Shown here: in pieces, positions 11,005 through 21,978 of the stretch
How positions within the stretch are numbered: the first letter of the stretch is position 1
Layout of the letters: each line of letters opens with the position of its first letter
Source of the DNA: Termitomyces sp. T153
Lineage: Eukaryota > Basidiomycota > Agaricomycetes > Agaricales > Lyophyllaceae
Assembly: GCA_018296165.2 (NCBI GenBank)
Contig: JACKQL020000058.1
Coordinates: 124,001-188,000 of the forward strand
Direction: 5' to 3'
Length of the DNA stretch: 64,000 nt
Translations under genes and position numbers: made by a program
Notes under the pieces: model-generated
Seen by the model: only the letters and a program-made list of their open reading frames with translations
The model's database searches: none
What the model was told of the DNA's origin: nothing

Positions 11005-11440
11005 TTTTTAGGATGAATATATATATTTCTTTTTTTAGAGTGATTTGAATATTTTTCTGGACACTTATATGAAAATGAATCTTAGTAATTTCTTTTATAA
11101 ATAGCTAATAAAACAACGATAATTATTAAATTAATAAGAATTTTCTTTTGTTTCTTAAATAATCTCTAGAAAAGTATTTTTGCTACTATTTAAAATAAAT
11201 TCAAGGAATAAGTGATATTTTAATAATTTTATGAAGAATAAATTAATTAACATTATTTTTTATGCTTTTTTCACTTACTAATATATAAATTTTTGTATTG
11301 TCACACCTTAGTTGTATTTCTCTCAACTCACTTACTAAAATATTTATCTTGTTATTAACAGGTAATTATCTAATTCAGTTACTTACTATTACTGTGATCA
11401 CTTCTAAATTAATACTTATTTTGTTATAACAGGTTACAGG
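11005..11440. other. Very AT-rich island, part 2
   Basis: Same composition as 10,025-10,745. The two parts are separated by about 260 bp (10,746-11,004) of sequence that looks like ordinary CG-poor transposon DNA, as if one AT-rich segment had been split by a later insertion. Confidence 0.35.
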
Positions 11441-12030
11441 CCTTATTTTCTTGGTGAATAACAATATGACCATCAAAGACTCTTGCAACTCAAACAGGAC
11501 CCATTCTTCACCATGTCAGGTGCTAGCTCAATATTTTTGCCATTCTCACTTGTTGAAGACTAAAAATATAAAGACTATGAAAATCATGCTAGTTGAAGAA
11601 TTAATATAATTGCCTACAATAAATAAATCTTAAAGGCTACTAAACTATTAAGAAAACAAAATTATTGTCTCTGAATTCCTTAGGCCAAAGTAAGATCCAA
11701 ACAATGAACCAACATTAAGAATTTCATCCACCCAACTTTTTCTCTCTGAAAAATCTGAGTCAACCCCTGTATATTCATAAACACTAAATGAGCTTGAATA
11801 TAGACTTTACAAGAGCATTGCATTGTTGTTAATTCTGATCAATCTGACCAACATTGCAGAATCAAACATTAATCCTGATGGAACCTGCATGAGGCATAGG
11901 CATTTTTAAATAAACAATATGGAGTTGAAAGCTAGAGATTGCATAATATGCATGAGAGAAAATTAATGAAGTGCAGATTTGTCAATAGGACTAAGGTTGC
12001 TAGAGAGGGAGGCCATATTGAAAAAAATGC
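11441..12030. other. CG-poor transposon-derived sequence
   Basis: No recognisable coding content; leads into the 258-bp tandem repeats. Confidence 0.4.
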
Positions 12031-12805
12031 AAAAAATGCAAAAGGCAGCAAATGATGTGGAATCCCAGTAGCACATTTGTATTTATCAAGCTAAAGCACT
12101 ACATTCTGGGATTTGAGTTAATCTACATGGGTAGTGATGATAACTTTATAGGGTGCTAAGCTTTGCCAAGGTGTGGTAAATGAATGGACAGCCTAGGAGT
12201 GCAGCTTAGGTATTTTTTTGGATGCTACAAATAATGAAAGGAATTTGAAACCATAAAATTCTATGCATGCCATCTTAATTGCTGTGGAAAAAATGCAAAA
12301 GGCAGCAAATGATGTGGGACTCCAGTGGCACATTTGTATTTATCAAGCTAAAGCACTACATTCTGGGATCTGGGTTAATCTACATGGGTAGTGATAATAA
12401 CTTTAAACAGGGTGCCAGGCTTTGCCAAGGTGTGATAAATGGATGGACAGCCCAGGAGTGCAGCTTAGGTATTTTTTTGGATGCTACAAATAATGAAAGG
12501 AATTTGGAACCATAAAATTCTATGCATGCCATCTTAATTGCTGTGGAAAAAATGCAAAAGGCAGCAAATGATGTGGGACTCCAGTGGCACATTTGTATTT
12601 ATCAAGCCAAAGCACTACATTTTGGAATTTGAGTTAATTTATATGGGTAGTGATAATAACTTTAAACAGGGTGCCAGGCTTTACCAAGGTGTGATAAATG
12701 GATGGACAGCCCAGGAGTGCAGCTTAAGTATTTTTTTGGATGCTACACATAATGAGAGGGATTTGGAACCACAAAATCCTGTGCATGCCATCTTAATTAT
12801 TATGG
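12031..12805 (+). repeat. Three tandem copies of a 258-bp unit
   Basis: Units begin with AAAAAATGCAAAAGGCAGC at 12,031, 12,288 and 12,547 (spacings 257 and 259). Copies differ mostly by transitions, and the last diverges at its 3-prime end near 12,800. Each unit has a partly open frame with FLDATNNERNLEP, broken by stops in the first copy. I do not recognise the encoded sequence. Confidence 0.85.
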
Positions 12806-14734
12806 ACCCCAAAATTTTCACTTTGAGACTGACACACAATTATTGAGAAGCTTTTCTGCTAGAATATTAGAATGTGCTGTGTGGTCAGTCTTATAAGAAA
12901 TATCAGGACATAGAACTTGGTCCACTTTTTCTCATCCTGCTTGATGGGGGTCATTGTCTCAATCTATGCCAGTGGCATTTATTCTATTCACTCTTGGAGT
13001 TGTGAGATACACTCCTCCAGCAACTGGAGAATTGGAATCTGTCTAACAAGGAAACATCAACATAGAAGGTTTGATTATGTGCCACTATGGAAGATTTGTA
13101 TGAGTTTCAGTAGTTTGTTAAAGTATATTAGTATGTGCACAATTCTCTAGAGTCTTTCAACTGGTATTAATGTTCTTTCCAGCAAAAATCAATTTCAGTC
13201 CCTTTTGTAGTCAGATGCTCACACATCTTTGTGCAAACAAATAAACACATTTGACAAAGGAGCTAGTGGTCACCAGGTTTCTTATGTTGGCAGATATGGT
13301 GAATGCTACCAATGCTGATCAAATTGCCATTGTCACATACTTTTTTGCATTTTGTCTCAACTCTGCAAATAGCATGACTAGTTGAATTTACATTGCACTG
13401 TCAAACATCCACTTCACTTTTGCATTGACAGGCTTATTGTGTATTAAATGGTTCAGAACTATTGGAATCCAATCATAGATAATTAACCAACTCTACACTT
13501 GGCATCATATTGCTCTGCCATTGATGACACCTCTATTTAAATGGAATACACTATGTCTCCAGCTGCTAGTTACATATTGGCTCCATACTTTTACTCAACC
13601 TTTTCCTATAAACATCATATCAAAGCTTTATCAAACTATCAATGACAAAATTGAGGCCTTTTCTCATTTTCCTATTGAGGAGTGACTTCTTCATCTTAAT
13701 TTGTTTGACAATGCCTTTTTCTTCATTTTATCAGCTGCCTATTTGACATACTTCATGGGACTCACCCATCTGTATGGTGCCAATCTGGTTGGCTTGACTT
13801 CAATCATGTGGAAGCAGTATCTTCATGCTGAGTAACAATATCAGAGCTCTCTTTTTGATGGTTTTGAAAAATGGATTGCTAGGTGCTACACTGAATTTGG
13901 CAAGGACAGTCAGATTAAGTGGATTTTGGACCTGATAATACATTGTTTCTGTTGGATTGTCTCTGCTCAAGTTATTGCAGGCTTTTGCTTGCCTCCAGCA
14001 GTCAAGACACCATTTCTGACCACAGAATTCCTTGCTCTTCACTGTGCTGCTTTGACAACCATCAAGAAGCCATTATTTTGGTAAATATATATTATCTTTC
14101 TCAAATCCCCCTATATCTAATCACTCCACAAGGTGCTGAAACAATTTGAACCCCTGGTACAGCACATTCTGTGCACCAAATGCAAGCACACTCCAGCAAA
14201 TCATACATGTTTAGATCTCATTGAGAAACTTTATTATTTATTAATATGACTCTCATCAGGAATTCATGCCATTGAATATTTGCAAGGCCTCAGTGGCCAT
14301 CCTTGGTGTTTTCTTTCATCACTTACTAGTTGCTCTTAAGAATCTTCATAGCATGAATGACTAAGGACATGGTGGAAGACCCCCCCTATACATCAAACAG
14401 ATGCTCCAAAACAAGGGCAAATCCATGCAACAATCCTTCAAGTTGATCAGTCATATAATGTGTACTGTTGCACATTTGGTAGTGGATGATGTCTTGGCCA
14501 CTGACTGGAAAAATTTGGGCCATGATTCATCTGCAGTTTCCACCAGTCAAATTCTCCTCTGATCCTGCTTTGTGCCCACTATGTCTACCTGGGCTGATGA
14601 GTCTTACGTCCATGCTGGCAGAGTTGACATAGTCCTTGACCTTGAGAAACTTAATTTTGACACCTGGCATACTCTTAAAAAGCATGAGGAAATGGCTCCT
14701 GTCATCCATGCTGCACAATGCACATTTTTGGGAG
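12806..14734. other. Decayed element sequence, unassigned
   Basis: CG-poor. A plus-strand frame near 13,700-14,060 is partly open (FILSAAYLTYFMGLTHLYG, then KWILDLIIHCFCWIV) but matches nothing I know. It should hold the integrase if the Gypsy pol to its right were complete, but no HHCC or DDE integrase motif was found on the minus strand. Confidence 0.3.
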
Positions 14735-16545
14735 AGTCACTCTAAAAATAGTGGGATAGACAATCTGCTACTTTGTTAAGTTCTCCCTTAACATATGTGA
14801 TGTCAAAATTGAACCTCAATATATAATCCATTCATTGTTGTTGACAAGAGGATATATTCTAGTGAGTTTGGAAAAACTCAAGGGCCTTATGATCCATGGT
14901 TACATGGATCTTATATCTTAGGAGCTTATTCTCTTATTGAAGGAGAGCTTCAAGAATGACTAATGTCTCAAGGTTTGTGCACAACATAGTTTTGCTGTGC
15001 ATTCATGAACTTCTTGGATATGAATGCAGCTCACCAACATTTCTGCCAGCTCAGTCATTGTTCATATATTGCCTCAACATCTGTCTTTGAGGTGTTGCAT
15101 ATAAACCAAATAGAATCCTTGTGTCAAGGATTGATTGGCCTAATAATGGGTGATTTAGCACAGATCCATTTGATCATGTCAAAGCACCACTGTAAAGGCA
15201 ACCATTGGAGGCTGTAGCTCAATCACACAACTGGCAAAGGTAAATCCAAAGTCTATTCAGTACTGTACAGTGTCTACTGAGATAACTACTCACCTGGCAA
15301 AGGGAAATCCAAAGAGAACAAGTCTGGGGATTTTCTAGGCCAGGTGTGACACTTCAGAGGCTCTAGAAGCATGAGAAACAACTGTACAGTATGACAGAGA
15401 AAAAGACAAAAATGATGTGTCAGCAATTGGTCAGCAGTTACATAAGCTGGTGGCAGTGTCAAAGGGGCCACACTTGTCTGAATTATTGACAGAGAACCAG
15501 TGCAGCCTGAGGGCCAAAACTAGGACCAATAGATAGGAAAAAGGAGAAGGGGAAACAAGTGGGATGTCCCCTGACAACCACTGGTGAATGGGGCACCAAT
15601 GAAAGGGTGACCCATTCTGCATCATAGCCATTGATGACCCTGTGTATGCAGAGATATTGGCAAGTGAATTCCTGATAATTCACTAATCCAACAAATCACT
15701 GAATATTGTTGTAGGTTCCAGGAGTGTGTCACTCTTGGATCCAATTCAACTTCATGTTAGTGTCAGGGGACTTCCATTTCTGACTTCTGCAACTTGGTCC
15801 AGCATCTCTGCAGCTTGTTTGACATCTCCAGGGCTTGTTCCAGAACCCTGGAGATCTCCAGAGAACTGCAGAACTCTCTGTATTACCTTACCAATCATTG
15901 TCCTAGGGTTAGGACTAGCTCCGGCCTTCTGTACAGTAGTTCTCATGCCTCCACTGCACACTGATGCACCACACCAAGCAGCAGGGATCCTTAGACTTGT
16001 TCTCTTTGGATTCCCCTCTGCTAGGTGATTAGTTACTGATTGTATTGTCATCTACTTGCTAATATACTCCAGATTCCTCTCTGCTAGCTGCGTGACTCTG
16101 ATCTGCCACCCTGGAGGTCACCCTTACAGTCAGGGTTAATACCATGTGAGTTGATAACATGGCCAAGGCACTCCATGCACTTGGCATAAAGCTCACACTT
16201 CTTCCATTTGAGGTAGAGCTTGTTTTTTGTAGTCTTTCAAAGACTACTCTGAGATGCTCTTTATGCTCCTTGATTGAATCTGAAAAGACAAAGATATCAT
16301 CTAAATATAGATGCATCCACTTTCTAATGACATCTCAAAAGATGGACATCATCAGACATTAAAATGCCAATTTGCATGATATTACTGTGATATTTACTGG
16401 TAATGTATGTATCCTCACTTGCTCATAAGTATCTATAAGGTCAATTTTAAACCTGATGGGTGCACAAGCTACATCCTCCTGGATGCTCCTGGATGACCTC
16501 TTGATTGGGTAAGGGCATCATGTCCTTCACCATATTATCATTGCA
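14735..16545 (-). mobile_element. Ty3/Gypsy retrotransposon pol remnant (RT and RNase H)
   Basis: Minus strand, decayed LTR retrotransposon polymerase. Reverse transcriptase: IDTYEQVRI near 16,440, then YLDDIFVFSDSIKEHKEHL at about 16,260-16,310 (YLDD catalytic motif), then after a frameshift KCMECLGHVINSHGI. RNase H: TMDHKALEFFQTH near 14,870-14,900 and FDITYVKGELNKVADCLSH near 14,750-14,805, corresponding to the DH(K/R)xL and GxxNxxADxLSR motifs of Gypsy RNase H. The two parts are separated by a 755-bp TIR element (15,282-16,036). Several stops and frameshifts make it inactive. LTRs were not located. Confidence 0.85.
15282..16036. mobile_element. Non-autonomous TIR element nested in Gypsy pol
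   Basis: The left end ATAACTACTCACCTGGCAAA with the following AATCCAAAGAGAACAAGTC is repeated, inverted, at 15,987-16,036; the arms match over about 50 bp with a few mismatches. Internal sequence has no transposase. It separates RT from RNase H of the Gypsy element, so it inserted after it. A clear target-site duplication was not found, so exact ends are uncertain by a few bases. A partial look-alike of the arm (CTGGCAAAGGTAAATCCAAA) lies just outside at about 15,231. Confidence 0.7.
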
Positions 16546-16699
16546 TTGATTCCTCTTATAATCTTACCCCTTTCCTTTTTTGGAATTTTCTTTTTTTTTT
16601 TTTGTTCCACCTCCCAATAGGCATTGAGCTAAAAATATGATTACCTCCGAAGAAACTCTGTATCAATTATCGACTGGTAAGTAGCTCAACAGACATCGA
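16546..16699. other. Right edge of transposon block B
   Basis: Contains a T-run of 12 near 16,590; CG-bearing gene sequence starts by 16,650. Confidence 0.4.
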
Positions 16700-18134
16700 T
16701 CAAGCCCTTGGAATCGCAGGAATACCGCGAGCCATACGGACCAATTGCTTTTTCCAATGTACGGCTGCTTTTCTCAGTTTGAACCGCTCTCCCACAGTCA
16801 CCACTGGAGAACGAAGTTTCCACTCACTAAGGCCATTGTATATGACCTCATAACGTTCGACTACCTCTTTCATTGAAGGTCGTTTCAAAGGGTCAGTATT
16901 CATCATATCATCGACGAGCTCACGCATGAACTCGAAACCTCGTTTAGGTCCTCTGATTGAACTCTTTTGTTCCTGATGGTCAAGATACATACAATCAGAT
17001 ATTGCGATCCAACGAAAAAAGATTTACGCACATCAAACAAAAAGCCGTGTACAACGTTTCCCATACAGAAAACGTCGACAAGAAACGGGTTGCATGGAGG
17101 AGCGTCCGGTTGCCATACTTCTGGGCAGTTCTTGGTTCCTCCGAAGGGCGTCTCCTGAGATGCCTCCGATTTGGAATCAAAGCGGTTAGAAAGACCAAAA
17201 TCGATCAAATGGTATCTGATTGGACACGTTGTACGGGAGTGCAGGACCTCTGTACTGCCGGAGAAGTCGCGTTTCATATGGTAAGACAAAAGGCCCGGGT
17301 GTGGAGGATATGAGAATAAGGATACTGCATCTGCCAAGATATTGTTGAACTTGATATCTCTGGGGGTACCGCGTTATTTAGTTTCATGCGTCGATCATGA
17401 CAGAAGGAACGTACTCGTGCGCAATGTTTAGATCATGCATAAATAACAATCCCTTTGCGGTACCAAGCTCAGCCTTCGGAACTCAAAACAAACGAAAAGG
17501 AATCACCTCGAAAATCTGCCTGAAGAACTCGATGACCTCTCCAATCGTTTCAAAAGGTACAATATCCCACCGAACCAAGTAAGGCATCACTACGATGACA
17601 TACTCGCAGTCTGGAGGTTCCAGGACCTCCAAGAAAGGCACACAGTGGTTTTCAGGAAAGCGTTGGCGATCAACACCAGACAAGTCCTTTCCGAGGAGGA
17701 TCTCCAAGTGATCGTCTTCACGATGGAGGCACTTGAACATTACGAGGGATCCGTCATTACGGCTTGCGTCCATGACCTTCCGGTTGGACTGTGTCCCGAC
17801 CGTTAGTCGCATACGCGATGGGGCGTGGCATACTCACTAGAGTCTCGCCATCTTCGCACTGAGAAGATTGTTTGGAGGTACCGAGCCAGGAAGGCTTCCA
17901 GTCCGGCTGATAGCGTGCTCGTAGAGTGTATCCGTGTTCTTTCAGGAACTGGCACTGATCGCGCCAGAATACTTCGCCTGATAGCAGTTCAGTACTCTTG
18001 ACTTTTTTGATGCCTATTGATGCAAGTATTTTGTCGAGGGAACTCAGCGTCGCGGAGGATTCTGTAACATCTTCTGAGGCGGCGATTGTAGAACTAGTGT
18101 CAGCTGCATCGACCGAGAGGACCGTCGAGGCCAT
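16700..18134 (-). CDS. Divergent eukaryotic protein kinase
   Basis: Five exons give about 400 residues; donors such as GTGAGT (after GETL) and acceptors keep frame throughout. Kinase features in order: VMFKCL (beta-3 Lys), EYVIVVMPYL (hinge), GLLFMHDLNIAH, HEDIKFNNIL (catalytic loop), YHLIDFGLSNRF (DFG magnesium loop), and MMNTDPLKRPSMKEVVERY (C lobe end with the RPS arginine). The catalytic loop reads HED rather than HRD with the only good splice choice I see (donor in CACGA|GTACGT); the Asp and Asn are kept, so activity is possible. The glycine-rich loop is not obvious and APE is not recognisable. It belongs to a kinase family expanded in Agaricomycetes; substrate unknown. Start ATG 18134, with TATATAAA 41-48 bp upstream. 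Confidence 0.85.
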
Positions 18135-18174
18135 TATGGGAGATGATTATTGGCACTGGGCTTAGACATTGGTG

Positions 18175-18182
18175 TTTATATA
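18175..18182 (-). promoter_or_regulatory. Candidate TATA box of the kinase gene
   Basis: TATATAAA on the minus strand, 41-48 bp before ATG 18134. Motif match only. Confidence 0.4.
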
Positions 18183-18559
18183 GAAAAAGGACAAGAAATC
18201 GTCATGGCAGGTTGAACGTTGCGGAGCACAAAACATAATCAGTGATGATGGTCCACGCAATGAACAATCGGAGGTCCGTATTGTTGTTATCACAATCACA
18301 AAGACTTAAGCCTCGATGTGTCCAACGATTATCATTGTCACATAATACTCTACGAACCTGCGCAGCAAACGTACTTAGTGATGAAGGGCGGTCGAACAAT
18401 AAAATCTAGACATCACTAAACAATAAGCTTGATGTATACCAGAGTCCCGGTGCGACGGCGGTACAATTACGCGACAGCAACATTATTATGCTCGAAGGAC
18501 AGATCAATGTCCATGTATCTTGGATACCCCCGTCCAAATCTATCGTAGTCACCCCTCGC
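18183..18559. other. Intergenic region
   Basis: CG-containing sequence between the 5-prime end of the kinase gene and the 3-prime end of the coatomer gene. Nothing recognisable. Confidence 0.5.
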
Positions 18560-19176
18560 CTATAGCTGACCAATGCGCTGCATCTTCTGCTTCACGGTCT
18601 GGTAAGCGCTGAGAATGGACTGCTCGTTGATGACAATCTCGGTGGTGTCCGGGCGCGCACGCGTAACACGTGAAGCGATGGAGGCAGAGTCTGTGTCAAA
18701 GATGATGCTGCATGGATTTAGCATCGCTGTTGAACGGCTGTCAGCTCAGCACAAACGCACCCGTCTTCTATAGTCTCGTCATGACACAACAGTATAAGGT
18801 CCAAATTCTCCATAATCCCTCGCTTCTCCAATGGATTTCGAAGTAGCATGGTCATAGCATCGTGGAAGCAATTGAGGGCGACGGAAAGAAGCAGCTCGTT
18901 CTCTGCGGGGCCAGCAATAAAGTACATGATGATATCGAGCGAGTGTCGGTATATGGCGAGTTTGCCATCATACAGAATGATGTCCTTCGCCGGCTGCTTC
19001 GTCTTCTGCCATAGGCCCTTCTCGAATGCACGCTGGTCCTTGAGGGTGCGAAGGGCGGTGGACTGGCCGTTGGGATGTGCCTTGGGGTGATAGTACTTTG
19101 CGAGGACACGGTTGCCCTCGGTGTCGAGGACGATGAAGGCGTCGAGGGAGTAGAGAGAGAGGTTCGTGTTGGCCAT
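18560..19176 (-). CDS. RET3: Coatomer subunit zeta
   Basis: Small subunit of the COPI coat that forms on Golgi membranes and drives retrograde transport; it pairs with gamma-COP. The product is 187 residues, the usual size. It opens MANTNLSLYSLDAFIVLDTE and has GNRVLAKYY, the longin-like core shared with adaptor sigma subunits, then FEKGLWQKT and ENLDLILLCHDETIEDG. One intron of about 53 nt (donor GTGCGT, acceptor ATGCAG near 18,709) links GTT-free frame into IIFDTDSASIASRVTRARP and the end QRIGQL. I chose ATG 19176 because it has CCCGCC before it and GCC after; the frame is open a few codons further upstream but without an ATG. Its start is 120 bp from a divergent gene. Confidence 0.95.
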
Positions 19177-19296
19177 GGCGGGAGACGATGTCACGGACAC
19201 GTTGAGTGTGGGATCATTGATTGATCATGAAATTACAATTACATTACATTATTACAATGTAATAATAAATCTCCTTGCCCCTCGCCCTATACCCCC
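19177..19296. promoter_or_regulatory. Short bidirectional promoter between coatomer zeta and the seven-TM gene
   Basis: Only 120 bp separate two divergent start codons. The interval contains a partly palindromic AT block (ATTACAATTACATTACATTA, then ATTACAATGTAATAATAAAT). Both genes must share this region or start inside each other's leaders. Confidence 0.6.
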
Positions 19297-21978
19297 ATGT
19301 CCAATGGTTCGCCCACTGCATACCTCCTCTGGGCCATTTTATCCTGCATAGTCAGTCTTCAATCTGCTACATGGACCTGTGCTGACTCCTGGAAGTACCT
19401 TGTATTTCTTCTGCTTCATCTATGGTGCTATGATCGCTTCACGTGTCTGCGCTGGAACGCTGGCCGCCAACCCGGTGCATTCAAGCGTGTCATGACGTGC
19501 GCTTCACGATCTTTCTCCAGGCATACGGTTCACCTTCGATTAGTTATTCATATCTGGCTACCGTCCCTCTTCTTGTTCTTTTCAGTGTCGCCATCACGGC
19601 TCTCAAATTTCGAGAGGGTATGCCCTTGTTGACCTCAGACGCCCCGAGCTGACGTTCCTAGGCTTCTCTGTTCTCCCCGATGGCACTAGTATGTTCCATT
19701 CCATGGCCATCATCAGTTCTCTCAATTCTCGCCTCTTGCAGTAACACCTGTTCCATTCTCAATGTGGAGTTCCCGAAGCCGACGCTGGGTTCTCCCCCTC
19801 GACTTTATCCTCAGCGTCGCATGGTCTCTAGAACAGTGCGTTCTTACTCGATATACATTTCTCATGCCTTGCTTATACCGTCATCAAAGTGTCACCCATC
19901 TCGAAGAACTTACATTTTGGGTATTCCTCCTCACACAAGGCCCGGGCAAGCGGGAGTGGTTCGACAGCTGGGAGTTCCGTCTCTGGACCTTTGGCAGTAT
20001 CTCCACGGTCGCCGGCATGCCTATCACCGTCCTCGCTACCAGATTTAATATTGATACCGTGAGTCACCGCCCTTCTCGGGTCGTTGTGTCGTGACGCCAC
20101 CAGTTCTAATGCCATTTAAAATTAGTGCCTTGCATATATATTCCTTGTAGGCTCTGCGGTGGGCACGACGACCACGCTTTGTTTCCTCTATGTTCTCGCA
20201 CGGTTCCCGTGGTTCATTACCTATGTAAAAGCAGAGGGTGCAGAGCCAGATGTAGTGATAAGGCTTGCAACATTTTATCAACTCAATGTCTGTCACTTAT
20301 TCTTCTCGTGCATCTGCTGTGTTTGCTGACGCTCACTACGTCATTGATATCTTGTGCCGCAGCTCATCCGCGTAGCTTTTCGCTTTTTGTTCACGCTGCC
20401 ACTTATGGTTATTGCCATTGACGCCTTGCATAAGGGCGATCACCATCCTATCATCAACGATCCGTGAGTTTAGCTCCCTGTCTTCTATCTTCTGCGGCTC
20501 ATCAATCTCATAAAATTTAGCTTTGCAGCTGGTAAATGTCATCTTTTTCTAGATCCCATCCGATTATGATCCTGCATATATATAGATTTTCTCCTTATGA
20601 TGGGTGCAATCGGATGCACAGTATCCAGTGCAATTACCCTCCTCGTACGTCCATTCTCCTTCGCTTCTCGCTCACTCCATCTCACTCATCTAGATCTTCT
20701 TCCCTCGCTCGATAACCCGAGAATCGGGGTACAAAACGAAAGTTTCTTCCTACTCTCCTTCCCACTCCCGTTCAATCGGCCTGACACGCATCTCTTCGAA
20801 CCATCTCCCAATGTACCAATACCACGAGCAAGACCAGCAATACAGCTATCACTACCGAGACGAGCAAATGCCCGAGCCGAAGCCGTATACGCCTACGCCG
20901 CTTCACCCAGACGAATATGAGGATGGAGGGGAGGACGAGTTTTATGTTTACCCCGAGACGGAAGACGGGGAAGGGGAGGAGTTCGAGGGAAGTTTGGTGT
21001 CACCTACGTCTCCGAGTGGAGAGGGCGGGTATGATCCGGATATCAACTCAGTTCCTCGGATACACGTCCGGCTATATGGGGAACAAGGACAAGGAGAAAG
21101 GGAGGGGAGTGTGACGGGGGCGGTTTCGTCGGATGATACGGTGTGGGATCGCGGTGCGGGTGCGGATGCAGGTGCGGATGGAGGGTCAGGGGGGACATCA
21201 AGGGTGCACTCGCACCCATCTGCACCTACACCCGCGAATATGGGCTGGGGGCGCCAAGCACACTTGCAAGGGAAAGAGGGAAGTGGAGAGCAGCGCAGGA
21301 GGAGTTTGAGTCTCACGGAAGCTAGGATTTCGAGTGTGAGTGTGGAGCCTGTAGTCCCTTCTGAGACGCAGACGACAAACGGCCATGGCGACTCGGAGCA
21401 AGATGTGGCGAAACTACCGGAACAGGTGGAACAACGGCCATCTCCACAATTGCAATTACAGTCACCTACACCTTCGAGTCCCCGAGCGCACCGCCAACGA
21501 GAGCCACACCGCGTATCGCGCGGAAAGACGCGGCGACACCATTCGGGTGGACCGTTTTTCTTTGATAGAAGTGGACGACTTGTTGGTCCTACTCATGCGC
21601 GTGCGCATGCGATACGGGAGGAAGATCTAGGAGAGGGAGGCGGACTGGGAGAGGGGGCGGAAGTGCACCATGGAGCGGTGCTGGAGAGGGTGCTGGAGAG
21701 GAGACAGGCTCGGGCGAGGGAGAGGGAGCGAAGGGAAAGATGGGTAGAGGAGAGCGCTCTGCATCCTTATGTGCGTGTTCTGTTTTCGTTCGTGCTTCTA
21801 GCGTCGCCAAGGCTGATGTCCATGTGTCTGTCTGTTTTTTTTAATCTTGCTCCATTTTTTGTGTGTCGTAAAGGTGAGGCATTGGACGTCGCCGATTGAT
21901 TTACATGATGGAGTGTCTAATGGACAGATGTTGAGTGAGAGAGGGAGGAGACAACAACAGGGGGCAGGGATGGTGTGA
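19297..21978 (+). CDS. Seven-membrane-segment protein with long disordered tail
   Basis: Twelve exons, about 675 residues. Hydrophobic segments in order: AYLLWAILSCIYLVFLLL, SYLATVPLLVLFSVAITAL, VLPLDFILSVAW, ELTFWVFLL (short), FGSISTVAGMPITVL, YIFLVGSVGTTTTLCFLYVL, FRFLFTLPLLVIAIDAL and FLLMMGAIGCTVSSAITLL, consistent with a seven-segment, receptor-like topology. Conserved-looking cytosolic or loop motifs are RWNAGRQPGAFKRVM and QGPGKREWFDSWE. The last half is a Ser/Pro/Glu/Arg-rich tail (acidic run near residues 330-360, Arg/Glu run ERRQARARERERRERWVEE), ending VRHWTSPIDLHDG after a 103-nt last intron (21,771-21,873). I recognise it as a conserved Agaricomycete membrane protein of unknown role; a GPCR-like function is only suggested by topology. 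The first intron joins phase-0 codons at 19,350/19,396. Confidence 0.8.
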
